From contig CAJJBO010000025.1 in the NCBI GenBank assembly GCA_905182485.1, positions 1-53,233 on the forward strand: a stretch of 53,233 nucleotides of DNA, written 5' to 3'. The translations under genes were made by a program, and so were the position numbers. Positions 1-9,566 of the stretch are shown here, one piece after another. Position 1 is the stretch's first letter. Every line of letters starts with the position of its first letter. The notes beneath the pieces are model-generated. The model worked only from the letters and a program-made list of their open reading frames with translations. It was not told the DNA's origin and searched no databases. The DNA is from an uncultured Luminiphilus sp. Lineage in GTDB: Bacteria > Pseudomonadota > Gammaproteobacteria > Pseudomonadales > Halieaceae.

Positions 1-1915
1 ATTCTTGCCACTTTACCCGTGTAAATGGCGCCGATCTCTGCTTCTGCCGTAATCGACATAATGATTTCAACTGCCGCATCGCGCGCTGCTGCATTCTGGC
101 CAAACACCTTAACGGTGCCGTCGTCATCGATATCCACAGTAGCACCCGAGTCTTCAGTGATCTGTCGAATCGTTGCACCGCCTTTACCGATGATGTCGCG
201 GATCTTATCTTGATCGACCTTTAAGGTCGCCATGCTCGGTGCGTTATCTGAGGTGATTTCGCGTGGCGCATCCAGCACCGTATTCATTTGTCCGAGGATA
301 TGCAGTCGTGCTTCTAGCGCCTGCTCGAGCCACTTGCATAATCTCTTCAGTAATTCCGTCAATCTTGATATCCATCTGCAGCGCTGTAATACCAGTCTTC
401 GGTACCTGCCACTTTGAAGTCCATGTCGCCCGAGATGGTCCTCGTCACCGAGAATGTCGGTCAAGCACGGCGAACTGATTGCCATCTTCTTTAACCAAGC
501 CCATCGCAATACCGGCAACCGGCGCCGTTAATCGGCACGCCAGCGGCCATCCATTAACGCATAGAGATGCTCCACACAGACGGACGCCATTGAACTCGAG
601 CCATTCGACTCAGTGATCTCCGAGACCACGCGGATCGCATAAGGGAACTCCTCACTGCATTGGGCAGCACTGCCGCCTGACCGCCGCGCTTAGCCAGCTC
701 GGCCATGACCAATTTCTCGGCGGCCTGGTGAAACCTGTTCGTCCCGCCTCACCCACTGAGTAGGGAGGGAAGTTGTAGTGCAACATGAACGGTGTCTTCG
801 ACGCTCACCTTCAAGAGCGTCAATGATCTGAGCATCTCGGGTAGAGCCCAAGGTGACAGCACCAATCGCCTGAGTCTCTCCGCGAGTGAACAGTGCTGAA
901 CCGTGCGCTTTAGCCAGCACATCGACTTCGCAAGCGATCGCTCTCACGGTTCGGTTATCCCGGCCGTCGATGCGTGGCTCACCAGCCAAGATGCGGCTCC
1001 GCACGATGCGCTTTTCAAGACTCTTGAACACGTCTTTCACATCGTCGGCAGACGGACCGTCCTCTGTGGCCAGCTCGGCCAGCACCTGATCACGTACCTG
1101 ACCCACTTGCTCGTAACGGGCGGTTTTTTCAGTCGTGCGATACGCCTCACCAAGGGGTCCCTGCGCAGCCGCCTCGACGGCGCTCACTAAGCCGGCATCC
1201 GCCTCAGGTGCTTTCCAATCCCACCGTGGCTTGCCTGCTTCGCTGACCAGTTCGTTGATCGCGTTAATGACCGCCTGCATTTCTTGGTGTGCAAACAAGA
1301 CCGCACCCAACATTTGGTCCTCAGTTAATTCTTGTGCCTGAGACTCCACCATCAAAACAGCGTCACGAGTTCCTGCAACGACCATGTCGAGCTGGCTTCC
1401 GGCCAGCGCCCGCATAACCAGGGTTGAGCATATAGCCGCTGGCATCGGTAAAACCCAACCCGAGCTCCGCCGATTGGACCATTGAATGGGCAGCCGGAAA
1501 TTGCCAACGCGGCAGACGTACCAATCATCGCAGGGATATCAGGATCGATATGCTTATCCGCAGACATAACAGTACAGATAACTTGCACCTCATTCATAAA
1601 ACCATCTTCAAAAAGTGGTCGGATGGGTCGGTCGATCAGTCTCGAGGTCAACGTCTCTTTTTCGCTAGGCCGTGCTTCACGCTTGAAAAAACCGCCTGGT
1701 ATTTTACCGACCGAATACCGCTTCTCGATATAATGCACGCCCAACGGGAAAAATGGCTGACCCGGCTTTGCCTTTGGGTCGGCTACCACCGTACACAAAA
1801 CACTCGTGCTACCCATCGATACCAAAACCGAACCGGTTGCCTGTCGCGCAATACGACCTGTTTCCAGCGTGACCTCATGATCACCGTACTGGAAAGTTTT
1901 TTTCACTACATTCAC
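1..1915 (-). CDS. pnp: Polynucleotide phosphorylase (3' end beyond window, several frameshifts)
   Basis: Phosphorolytic 3'-5' exoribonuclease, a trimer that works in the degradosome. The N-terminal RNase PH domain reads cleanly from 1915 to about 1450 (motifs [17 protein letters not shown] and [12 protein letters not shown]). After a frame change near 1430-1470 come the helical linker and the start of the second RNase PH domain ([12 protein letters not shown]). From about 830 to 240 the frame breaks every 50-100 bases, yet pieces such as [15 protein letters not shown] and [11 protein letters not shown] can be pieced together. The KH domain ([13 protein letters not shown]) is clean at 232-8. 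The S1 domain lies beyond base 1. It follows rpsO by 52 nt, the usual rpsO-pnp order. So many shifts in a normally essential-like gene point to poor sequence, not decay. Confidence 0.93.
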
Positions 1916-1936
1916 TTGTTTTCTCCAAATATGACT

Positions 1937-1957
1937 GGGCTGGCAACACGCCAGCCC
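1937..1957 (-). promoter_or_regulatory. Stem-loop in the rpsO-pnp intergenic leader
   Basis: A perfect 8-bp stem (GGGCTGGC/GCCAGCCC) with a 5-nt loop lies in the 52-nt gap between rpsO and pnp. No U-tract follows on the minus strand, so it is not a standard terminator. In E. coli this gap holds a partial terminator and the pnp leader that RNase III cuts for PNPase autoregulation. A similar processing or attenuation role here is an inference from position. Confidence 0.5.
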
Positions 1958-1967
1958 CGATTCATCC

Positions 1968-2237
1968 TCAGCGTCGTAGACCCAACCGCTTAATCAAATC
2001 CGTATAGCGGGCGGCGTCTTTTTGCTTAAGGTAATCGAGTAATTTTCGACGTTGGTTCACCATGCGGATCAATCCTCGACGTGAGTGATGGTCCTGCGCA
2101 TGATCTTTAAAATGGGACTGCAGTTGCTCGATATTGGCTGTGAGCAAGGCTACCTGTACTTCCGGAGATCCGGTGTCAGCCTCAGACTGCTGATAATCTT
2201 TTACAATAGTTGCTTTCGTTGCTGCATCCAACGCCAT
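1968..2237 (-). CDS. rpsO: 30S ribosomal protein S15
   Basis: Primary 16S rRNA-binding protein of the small-subunit platform; it also helps form bridge B4 to the large subunit. The 89-residue length is the family norm, and the hallmark segments [12 protein letters not shown] and [21 protein letters not shown] are intact, ending LIKRLGLRR. It sits between truB and pnp in the conserved order and reads without a frame break, unlike both neighbours. A GGAG-type ribosome-binding site (GGTTGGAGAAAGT) precedes the ATG. Confidence 0.98.
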   Translation of the reverse strand: MALDAATKATIVKDYQQSEADTGSPEVQVALLTANIEQLQSHFKDHAQDHHSRRGLIRMVNQRRKLLDYLKQKDAARYTDLIKRLGLRR

Positions 2238-2321
2238 GATACTTTCTCCAACCTGCTTTGTAGAAGCGAGCCTATCCGTGCAGGTTTACAGAGAGGTTCG
2301 TGAAACGGCACCTGCCGTTAA

Positions 2322-3206
2322 TCACTGTGCCAGAAGTCTTACGGGCGCTAAGGTCCCATCCTCCTGTACTTTTCCGACACCGAGGAACTCTCCCTCTGCG
2401 CCGGCGATCCGCACCATACCACTCTGTGGGCCATTTGGCACTACCACTGTCTGGCCCTTTCGCAGGTAAAAAGTTGCAGCTTCTGAGAGCAATACACTCG
2501 GTAAATGGGTGAGGCTAGCGTCAACAGGCAGCAGCAGTGCATCGAGACTGTCCTCCGAACCAGTATTCAAAACCTTCTATATTTAGGGCTTTTTCGATAT
2601 TGAAATCTCCTATTCTAGTTCTTCTTAATGCGGTCAGATATGCCCCAGAGTTCAATGCTTTGCCAAAGTCGTTTGCTAAAGACCGAATGTAGGTGCCTTT
2701 GCTACAACTAACCCTAAAGTCTACATTGGGAAGATCAATTTGAGTTAAATTAAAATCATGGACATTAACTTTTCTATGAGGAACTTCAACTTGAGTTCCT
2801 TCCCGAGCATATTCGTATAATCGTTTACCGTCTTTTTTTAATGCTGAAAAAACAGGTGGTTGTTGATCGATGGTTCCAATAAATTTAGATAATGTTGCCT
2901 GAAGCATTTCTTCATCGATATGATCAATCGGCCGTCCGCATCGGCGGTATCGGTCGCAATACCGAGCACGATGGTGCTGAGATACCCTTTGTCAGCGTCG
3001 AGCAAAAACTGTGAGAATTTTGTCGCCTCACCGAAACACAGTGGCAGCACACCTGTCGCCAATGGATCTAGCGCACCCGTATGGCCGGCTTTGGCCGCTG
3101 TGAAGAGGCGTTTAGCGCGCTGCAGTGCGCCATTGGAGGTCATTCCCGCAGACTTGTCCAATATCAACAAGCCATTGACCGACCGTCCTTTTCGCCGTCG
3201 AGCCAT
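2322..3206 (-). CDS. truB: tRNA pseudouridine-55 synthase, mosaic and frameshifted
   Basis: Makes pseudouridine 55 in the T-loop of tRNAs. The N-terminal part (3206 to about 2925) is gammaproteobacterial: motif II GALDP with catalytic Asp47, then a break just after [10 protein letters not shown]. The middle (about 2925-2567) is AT-rich and resembles Bacteroidetes/flavobacterial TruB ([56 protein letters not shown]). The C-terminal part (about 2567-2322) returns to the local style and ends APVRLLAQ. The frame changes at both junctions, so no intact protein can be made as written. It starts 5 nt after rbfA, in the usual rbfA-truB-rpsO order. The foreign middle is most likely an assembly chimera. 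Confidence 0.9.
2567..2925 (-). other. Low-GC, flavobacterial-like segment inside truB
   Basis: This stretch is visibly AT-rich against GC-rich flanks. It encodes a Bacteroidetes-type TruB core ([37 protein letters not shown]) that replaces exactly the homologous part of the host truB. Reading frame is lost at both ends (near 2925 and 2567). Junction positions are read by eye and good to about 10 bases. Assembly of a read from another organism is the simplest explanation; a true recombinant would be expected to keep the frame. Confidence 0.75.
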
Positions 3207-3211
3207 CTTGG

Positions 3212-3679
3212 CTAGGCTTCTGCAGGGTCTGAGTCTGTATTTGAGTCTGAGCCAGTGTGGGCCTCTGCGTCAGCGCCCTCATCCACACACTCGTTGATAC
3301 CCTGATGGTTAAAGAGTACCGCGTCGGCTTTACGAACGTCTCGGAGTAAACTCTCCATATCGCGTCCGCGTCCGACACTCTCATCATAGCGAAAGCTCAG
3401 TCTTGGTACCGTTCGCATGGAGGACTGCTTAGCAAGTTCTGACCGTAAAAACCCCGACAATTTCCTCAGTACCGCCGCGATGTCGGCTCGGTCGGCCTCA
3501 GACTGGTCATCTAGCAAGGTGAAAAAAACCTTGGCATGAGACAAGTCCCGACTCACCTCAACCTCAGTCAGATTGATCCGCTCAACCCGCGGATCCCTCA
3601 CCGTCGAGTGCAATAGTCTCGCGAGTTCTTGATGCAAGAACTGACTGACGCGCTGCGTCCGCTCGAATTCCTTGCCCAT
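3212..3679 (-). CDS. rbfA: 30S ribosome-binding factor A
   Basis: Cold-shock assembly factor that helps 16S rRNA 5'-end maturation on the 30S subunit. It has 155 residues against about 133 in E. coli. The KH-like core is recognisable from its start ([19 protein letters not shown]) through [19 protein letters not shown] and [10 protein letters not shown]. The extra length is a low-complexity acidic tail rich in Asp, Ser and Thr (after residue 130). The start lies 11 nt after the infB stop and the stop 5 nt before truB, consistent with one transcript. No frame problem was seen. Confidence 0.96.
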   Translation of the reverse strand: MGKEFERTQRVSQFLHQELARLLHSTVRDPRVERINLTEVEVSRDLSHAKVFFTLLDDQSEADRADIAAVLRKLSGFLRSELAKQSSMRTVPRLSFRYDESVGRGRDMESLLRDVRKADAVLFNHQGINECVDEGADAEAHTGSDSNTDSDPAEA

Positions 3680-3690
3680 AGTGAGTCCCT

Positions 3691-6290
3691 TCAGAGGCTC
3701 CTGGCGATTTCATTGACATCGAAGACTTCGATGAGATCGCCCGCTTTAACATCGGTATAATTTCACACCGATACCACATTCGACGCCGTTCTTAACCTCA
3801 TTCGCGTCGTCTTTAAAGCGGCGCAATGACTCAAGCTCACCTTCATAAATCACCACGTCATCGCGTAGCACGCGAATGGGTTTGTTGCGGTGAATCGTGC
3901 CTTCGATCACCATACAACCCGCAATCAGGCCAAACTTGGGGGACCGGAATACATCGCGCACCTCTGCGATACCGACAATTTCCTCTCGCATCTCGGGCGA
4001 TAGCATGCCCGACAGGGCGGCCCGCACATCATCAATCAAATCATAAATGACGTTGTAATAACGGATTTCGACACCTTCGTTCTCCGCTGCGGCGCGCGCC
4101 TTCACATCAGCTCGCGTGTTAAAGCCAATAATGATGGCGGAGCTCGTCATGGCCAGACTGATATCAGTCTCAGAGATACCACCAACACCCCCTGACACAA
4201 TATTGACCTTCACCTCATCATTGCCCAGATCAATCAACGCGCCCTGAAGCGCCTCAAATGAGCCCCTGACATCCGCCTTGATAATCAAGTTCAAAGTCTC
4301 GACCGATCCAGCCGTCATCGTCTCGAACATATTGTCGAGTTTAGCGGCTTGCTGCCGTGCCAACTTGGAGGTTCGCGTCTTTTCCTGTCGGAAATCGGCG
4401 ACCTCACGAGCATGCTTTTCACTCTCAACAACAGCGATCCCCCGCGTCGGGCGTCCCATCAAGACCTAACACCTCTACGGGAATACTCGGACCTGCTTCT
4501 TTTATTGGCTTGCCATTTTCATCCAACATGGCTCTCACTCGACCAGACTGCACGCCGGCGAGCACAATATCGCCCTGCCGCAACGTACCTTGCTGAATCA
4601 GCAATGACGCAACCGCACCGCGTCCTTTGTCAAGCCGTGACTCAATCACGATGCCCGATGCCGGCACGTCAGCGGGAGCAGTCAGCTCCAACAACTCCGA
4701 TTGCAGTAACAGTGCGTCGAGCAATTCGTTAACGCCCTCTCCCGTATGCGCAGACACAGGAATAAATTGAGTATCACCGCCCCACTCTTCTGGGATGACC
4801 TCTTTTGCCGATAGCTCGTTTTTCACTCGCTCAGGATCAGCGCCCTCTTTGTCCATCTTGTTGACTGCCACCACAATCGGAACGCCCGCTGCCTTTGCGT
4901 GCTGGACGGCCTCTTCTGTTTGCGGCATCACACCATCATCAGCCGCCACCACCAAAATCACGATGTCGGTCGATTTGGCACCCCGCGCTCGCATTGCAGT
5001 AAAGGCGGCGTGACCGGGGGTATCGAGGAAGGTGATCATGCCCCGGCCAGTTTTCACGTGGTACGCCCCAATGTGCTGGGTAATTCCTCCCGCTTCGCCA
5101 CTGGCGACTCGCGACTCGCGAATATAATCCAGCAACGACGTTTTACCATGGTCGACGTGGCCCATGACGGTTACTACAGGCGCTCTTGGCTCTGGATTAC
5201 CGCCCTGGTTGGTCAAGGTTTCCTCGAGTCGCTCCTCGACTTCCTCCGCACTTTTGAGGACGACGCGATGGCCGAGCTCTTCCACCACAAGCGTGGCGGT
5301 GTCTTGGTCTAGCACTTGGTTAATCGTGGCCATCACGCCAAGCTTCATCAGCTCTTTGATCACCTCGCCCGCCTTGACCGCCATCTGCTGCGCCAAGTCG
5401 CCAACCATAATGCTCTCTGGCACATTAACGTCATACACTATTCGGTCTGTGGGCTGCTCGAAGCCATGCTGATTGGGTTCGCCTTGACCCTTCTTCCTGC
5501 GGCTTCCGCGGCGCCTGACGACGCCCCCTTCTGCGGCTGCCAAATCAGTAATCGACAGATTGTGGCCTCGCTGCTTGCCGCGAGCGCCACCACGGTCTGT
5601 GCGGCCCTTACCCGACTTACGTCGTAGCTCGTCTCTTTTCGGCGCTGCATCGGTCTTTGCCGGCGCGGCATGAAGGCGCTTCGGTTTTTTATCCACGTCT
5701 TTACTGGCAGGCTGAGCGGCCGCCTCTTGTACTTGCCGTTCAGCTTCTTCGGCGCGCGCTTTGACCGTTGCGTCTAACTGCAGCTGTCTCGCTTGCTCTT
5801 CCGCCTTACGACGCGCAGCGGCTCGTTGCCGCAATACCTCTGGGTCTTTCTCGTCTACCGCTGATACCGTGTCGTCTACTGCAACCTCTACTTCTGGTTC
5901 TGCCACGGAGGCTTCAAGCACCTCTGCGCTCGGCGCGGCTGCCACTTCTTCTACTAACTCAGAAACACCGGCTTCCTCCGTTGACTCCGCCTCTTCGTCG
6001 CGTTTGACGTAAGTCCGCTTCTTACGCACTTCAACGTTCACCGTGCGCTTGCCAGCACCGCTCGCTCGCAACGTACTCACAGACTTGCGCTTGAGGGTGA
6101 TTTTCTTGGGCGCGCCCGTTCCCTCTCCGTGGCTTTTCTTCAGGAAGGCGAGCAGCGTTTGCTTATCCTCCTCCGAGACAGCCTCTTCAGCGGAGGCATG
6201 GGGCAAGCCCGCATCCTTCATCTGGGCAAGCAATCGCTCTGCCGATGCGCCCACTGTTTCCGCTAACTGCGATACTGTCACTTGTGCCAT
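3691..6290 (-). CDS. infB: Translation initiation factor IF-2 (two frameshifts)
   Basis: GTPase that brings fMet-tRNA to the 30S subunit and promotes subunit joining. About 866 residues once frames are joined. Order: IF2 N-terminal fold ([19 protein letters not shown]), a long charged Ala/Glu/Lys-rich linker, an Arg-rich stretch, the G domain with GHVDHGKT (G1), DTPGH (G3) and NKMD (G4), then domains II-IV. One frame break lies near 4440, between [11 protein letters not shown] and [15 protein letters not shown] second near 3757 separates ECGIGVKLY from [14 protein letters not shown]. The true stop is then TGA at 3691, 11 nt before rbfA. Both breaks are single-base, and the gene is essential, so errors are likely. 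It follows nusA by 54 nt. Confidence 0.96.
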
Positions 6291-6344
6291 CTTTTTCTCC
6301 CAAACCGCTCAGTTCTTTGAGTGCATGCTCAGCCCAACATTCTG

Positions 6345-7847
6345 TCAGGCGGTTGCCTCTTCCTCTTCAGCGAACCAAGGGGCGCGAGCTGTCATAATCA
6401 CTTCAGCCGCACGCTCTGCCGTCATACCTTCAATATCCAATAAATCGTCGACGCCCTGCTCAGCGAGATCTTCCATCGTAATGATCCCCTTGCTTGCCAA
6501 TAAGAACGCCAAGTGTCGATCCATACCCTCCATCGTGAGCAAATCCTCAGCGGGCTCATGCGCATCCAATTCTTCTTCTGATGCGATGGCTTGCGTGAGG
6601 AGCGCATCTTTTGCTCTCGCCCGGAGCTCCTCCGAGATTTCCTCGTCGAACCCTTCAATGTTGTTCATTTCTTCCAGTGGGACATAGGCGATTTCTTCAA
6701 GCGTCGTGAAGCCCTCTTCCACCAGCACCGCAGCGATATCTTCGTCTATATCCAGCGCGACCATAAAGCGCTCGATCACTTCGCCCGCTTCCGTCTCTTG
6801 CTTTTCGATCGCGTCATCGACGCTCATGACGTTGATAACCCAACCAGTGAGGTCCGATGCCAGCCTCACGTTTTGTCCGCCACGACCAATAGCTTGTGCC
6901 AGATTGTCTTCAGCAACCGCGACTTCCATCGTCGAGTTATCCTCATCAACCACGATCGACTCCACTTCTGCAGGAGACATCGCATTGATGACCAGCTGAG
7001 CGGGATTATCGTCCCAAAGAATAATATCGACGCGCTCGTTGTCCAGCTCGTTGGAGACCGCCTGAACGCGGGATCCGCGCATACCCACACAGGCACCGAC
7101 AGGATCAATCCGCTGATCACCGGTCTTGACGGCGATCTTGGCTCTTGAACCGGGGTCTCTTGCGGCCGCCCTGATCTGAATGACGCCCTCGGAAATTTCT
7201 GGCACTTCAATTTTAAAGAGCTCAACCAGCATTTCTTGGCAAGATCTCGACAAGATGAGCTGCGGGCCCCGTGATTCCGTATTAATCTCAGTCAGAACGG
7301 CACGCACCCGATCATTAATCCGGAAGGTCTCTCTGCCCACTAACTCACCACGAGGCAACAGGCCTTCGGCGTTGTTACCCAGGTCTACGATAATATTGTC
7401 TCGAGTCACTTTCTTAACGGTACCTGCCAGCAGCTCACCTTCTCGACTGCGATACTCATCCGCAATCTGAGCGCGCTCTGCATCCCTCACCCGTTGCACG
7501 ATCACTTGCTTTGCAGTCTGCGCAGCAATGCGCCCAAACCCGACGTTTTCGACCGTTTCCTCGTGATAATCACCAATTTGCAGTGATGCGCTCACTTCCG
7601 CTGCTTCTTCGGTAGTGAATTGCGTTCCCAACAGGGCCATCTCGGTATCCGGCATCACCAACCAGCGACGCTTCGTCACGTAGTCTCCGGACTCTCGATC
7701 AATAACGACTTGAATATCGGCTTCCTCGTCGTACCGCTTTGCGGTCGCCGTAGCCAGCGCCAACTCAATCGCCTCAAAGATGATGTCCTCGGACACCCCC
7801 TTTTCATTCGAGACTGCCTCAGCAACCATCAAGATTTCTTTACTCAT
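6345..7847 (-). CDS. nusA: Transcription termination/antitermination factor NusA
   Basis: RNA polymerase-binding factor for pausing, termination and antitermination. The 500 residues match the gammaproteobacterial length. Domains: the N-terminal RNAP-binding domain ([17 protein letters not shown]), S1 around 135-200 ([16 protein letters not shown]), KH1 and KH2 with [12 protein letters not shown] and [12 protein letters not shown], then two C-terminal acidic helix-hairpin-helix repeats ([37 protein letters not shown]). Reading frame is intact. It lies between rimP and infB, spaced 65 and 54 nt, in the classic operon that NusA itself regulates in E. coli. Confidence 0.98.
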   Translation of the reverse strand: MSKEILMVAEAVSNEKGVSEDIIFEAIELALATATAKRYDEEADIQVVIDRESGDYVTKRRWLVMPDTEMALLGTQFTTEEAAEVSASLQIGDYHEETVENVGFGRIAAQTAKQVIVQRVRDAERAQIADEYRSREGELLAGTVKKVTRDNIIVDLGNNAEGLLPRGELVGRETFRINDRVRAVLTEINTESRGPQLILSRSCQEMLVELFKIEVPEISEGVIQIRAAARDPGSRAKIAVKTGDQRIDPVGACVGMRGSRVQAVSNELDNERVDIILWDDNPAQLVINAMSPAEVESIVVDEDNSTMEVAVAEDNLAQAIGRGGQNVRLASDLTGWVINVMSVDDAIEKQETEAGEVIERFMVALDIDEDIAAVLVEEGFTTLEEIAYVPLEEMNNIEGFDEEISEELRARAKDALLTQAIASEEELDAHEPAEDLLTMEGMDRHLAFLLASKGIITMEDLAEQGVDDLLDIEGMTAERAAEVIMTARAPWFAEEEEATA

Positions 7848-7912
7848 CTCTTCGCTCTCTACTTATTGTCGAGGCCAGTTCATGACCGGCCTGTCGTCAC
7901 AGTATTACCGCC

Positions 7913-8389
7913 CTAATGTTTACCCTGGCCAAGCTCTAGCCGGGGAAAAGCCCTGGCTCGATCAATCGATCGCCGGGGCAACTCAAACTCATTATCGTCA
8001 ATCTGTAGCGTGATTGACTCATCATTCATCGCGACCAAAAACCCTTTAAAACGCCGTCTCCCTGCCACCGGCAGCCTAAGCCGAATATCCACCACCTCGC
8101 CCTCATAAGCGGCGTAATGTTCCGGACGAAACAGCAATCGGTCTACACCGGGAGAAGATACCTCTAGGGTATATTCTCCGTTAATCGGGTTCTCAACGTC
8201 GAGCACCCCACTCACCTGATGGCTCACTTGAGCACAATGATCAATGCTCACCCCGTCGTCGGCATCAATATAGATCCGCAATGTGGGGCGCTTTCCTGGA
8301 GAAACCAATTCGATTCCCCACAACTCAAAGCCCATCGATTCTATCGTCGGCTGCAAGAGCTGCATTAAATTCGCTTCCCTCCCCGACAT
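7913..8389 (-). CDS. rimP: Ribosome maturation factor RimP
   Basis: Assembly factor for the 30S subunit. I start it at the ATG at 8389 (MSGREANLMQLLQPTIESMGFELWG), which has an excellent GGAGG site 5 nt upstream. A longer in-frame reading to 8482 would run through the terminator behind metY and into the tRNA end, so it is rejected. The result is 158 residues (E. coli 155). Family motifs: SPGKRPTLRIYID, DHCAQVSHQVSGVLDVE, EVSSPGVDRLLF. It is the first protein gene after metY, as in E. coli. Confidence 0.96.
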   Translation of the reverse strand: MSGREANLMQLLQPTIESMGFELWGIELVSPGKRPTLRIYIDADDGVSIDHCAQVSHQVSGVLDVENPINGEYTLEVSSPGVDRLLFRPEHYAAYEGEVVDIRLRLPVAGRRRFKGFLVAMNDESITLQIDDNEFELPRRSIDRARAFPRLELGQGKH

Positions 8390-8423
8390 CGTTTTCCTCC
8401 ACCCCGCCTCAACAAGCGGCCAC

Positions 8424-8446
8424 AAAAAAGCCCCAAAAGGGGCTTT
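8424..8446 (-). terminator. Intrinsic terminator between metY and rimP
   Basis: On the minus strand a GCCCC/GGGGC stem with a TTTT loop, flanked by A residues, is followed by six T. It lies 38 nt after the metY tRNA and 34 nt before the rimP start. Because no other clear promoter for rimP-nusA-infB was seen, read-through is likely. The E. coli metY-rimP gap also holds leaky terminators. Confidence 0.8.
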
Positions 8447-8484
8447 CGATGTGACGGCCAGCAAACACTTGTCTGCCGTCAAAT

Positions 8485-8561
<77 letters not shown>

Positions 8562-8661
8562 TCAATACTCTTCGTGACCGCCCCCTTTTCAGCATCTACT
8601 AGTTCACGACTAGGTCGACGCAGGCGTCACAGTGGCCATAGACCACAAACTGAGGTCGCGG

Positions 8662-8690
8662 AGTATAGGAATCGTGGGCACCGGCGTCAA
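8662..8690 (-). promoter_or_regulatory. Sigma70 promoter of stringent type for the metY-rimP-nusA-infB operon
   Basis: On the minus strand TTGACG (8690-8685) and TATACT (8667-8662) are separated by exactly 17 nt, followed by a GC-rich discriminator (CCGCGACC). This is the typical layout of growth-rate and ppGpp-controlled stable-RNA promoters. Transcription would start near 8655, about 95 nt before the mature tRNA-fMet 5' end, leaving a leader for RNase processing. Confidence 0.75.
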
Positions 8691-8812
8691 CTGGAACATT
8701 TACCGTCTCGGTCTTGACCACCCATCATTCTTGAAGATGATAACGCAGCGGCACGAGCAACCGCAGAAACCTCCCCTGTATGCTCCTGCCTGATCAATCG
8801 ATCCCTAGGCAC

Positions 8813-8840
8813 AGCACAATTTTCCGTAGCACAATTTTCC
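8813..8840. repeat. Tandem duplication of a 15-base unit
   Basis: AGCACAATTTTCC occurs at 8813-8825 and again at 8828-8840, a period of 15 bases, in the spacer upstream of the metY promoter. Two copies only. It could be a pair of protein-binding sites or simple replication slippage. Confidence 0.6.
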
Positions 8841-8991
8841 ATAGACAGTGCCAGAGAAGCTGACAAACAATGTGGCCATCACGGTCGCGCTGACTCTCAG
8901 CTAGTCGTAGCCTGCCTACGGGGCGTAAACGGCCGATCGTAGGGCAGTTCAGGTGCCTATCGTAGCTGCCTTCATACAGACTTTAAAAACC

Positions 8992-9018
8992 AAAAAGGCT
9001 TCCCAAGGGAAGCCTTTT
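8992..9018 (-). terminator. Intrinsic terminator behind tRNA-Leu
   Basis: The minus strand reads AAAAGGCTTCCC, a short loop, then GGGAAGCCTTTTT, a near-perfect long stem running into a T-tract. It starts 7 nt after the tRNA-Leu CCA end and probably ends the glmM-secG-tRNA-Leu transcript. Flanking A and T runs make it work in both directions. Confidence 0.8.
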
Positions 9019-9024
9019 GATAAT

Positions 9025-9111
9025 TGGTGCGGAAGGCGCGGACTTGAACCCGCACAGCCAAAGGCCACTACCCCCTCAAGATAGCGTGTCTACCAATTCC
9101 ACCACTCCCGC
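9025..9111 (-). tRNA. leuU: tRNA-Leu (GAG)
   Basis: 87-nt class II tRNA with encoded CCA. The anticodon loop TTGAGGG gives GAG, decoding CUC/CUU. A-box region TGGTGGAATTGGTAGACACG and T-arm GGTTCAAGTCC are typical of bacterial tRNA-Leu, and the long variable arm (GGCCTTTGGCT) is present. The acceptor stem GCGGGAG/CTTCCGC has one G-U pair. It sits directly after secG, the same place as leuU in E. coli. Confidence 0.95.
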
Positions 9112-9123
9112 AAATTGTGTTCA

Positions 9124-9498
9124 TCACTCGCCTTCAACGGCGGGTGCGTCGTTCAGAGGAAGATCCCCCTGAGAATCCATCACCGGCATATCACTCACCG
9201 GCATATCAGTGTCTGCAGCTTGCGTCATCGGAATCTCGAACCCCAAATCCTCTTCGCTCGCCGTGCGGTTATCGGCAATCACAGCCAACCCAAAACTACT
9301 CGCGAAAAAAATCGCCGATAACCAAGCGGTCATTCGGGTTAGCGCATTACCACTTCCGCCACTGCCAAATAAGGTCTGGGACCCGCCCGCACCAAAGGAG
9401 GCGCCAATATCAGCGCCTTTGCCGCGTTGCAGCAAAATCAATGCAATCAGTGCGAGTGCAACCAACAGATGAACTATGAGCGTTATTTGTTCCATCAA
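9124..9498 (-). CDS. secG: Preprotein translocase subunit SecG
   Basis: Small inner-membrane subunit of SecYEG. 124 residues with two membrane helices: about 6-23 (LIVHLLVALALIALILLQ) and about 55-75 (MTAWLSAIFFASSFGLAVIA). Between them is the conserved cytoplasmic loop QRGKGADIGASFGAGGSQTLFGS. The C-terminal 45 residues are acidic and low-complexity, which is normal for the family. It starts MMEQ; either Met could be used. glmM lies 68 nt upstream and tRNA-Leu 12 nt downstream. The tpiA gene found here in Pseudomonas is absent, as in E. coli. Confidence 0.95.
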   Translation of the reverse strand: MMEQITLIVHLLVALALIALILLQRGKGADIGASFGAGGSQTLFGSGGSGNALTRMTAWLSAIFFASSFGLAVIADNRTASEEDLGFEIPMTQAADTDMPVSDMPVMDSQGDLPLNDAPAVEGE

Positions 9499-9566
9499 TC
9501 GACCTTTTCAAGGCAGAACTCTAGGGCGCGAGATGATACTGGGCGCGGCTCCCCCTCGCAACCCCG

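Larger units (their letters stand above)
8562..9024. other. Gene-free stretch between tRNA-fMet and tRNA-Leu
   Basis: These 463 bases hold the metY promoter (8662-8690), a tandem pair of a 15-base unit (8813-8840) and the terminator behind tRNA-Leu (8992-9018). I see no supported coding region. The terminator and the separate promoter imply that tRNA-Leu and metY belong to two transcription units. Confidence 0.6.

Noticed and set aside
690..1190. Plus-strand open frames antisense to pnp
   Set aside because: They are shadows of the real minus-strand gene with no motifs or ribosome sites.
8390..8482. Extension of rimP upstream to base 8482
   Set aside because: It runs through the terminator behind metY and has no family similarity; ATG 8389 has a GGAGG site.
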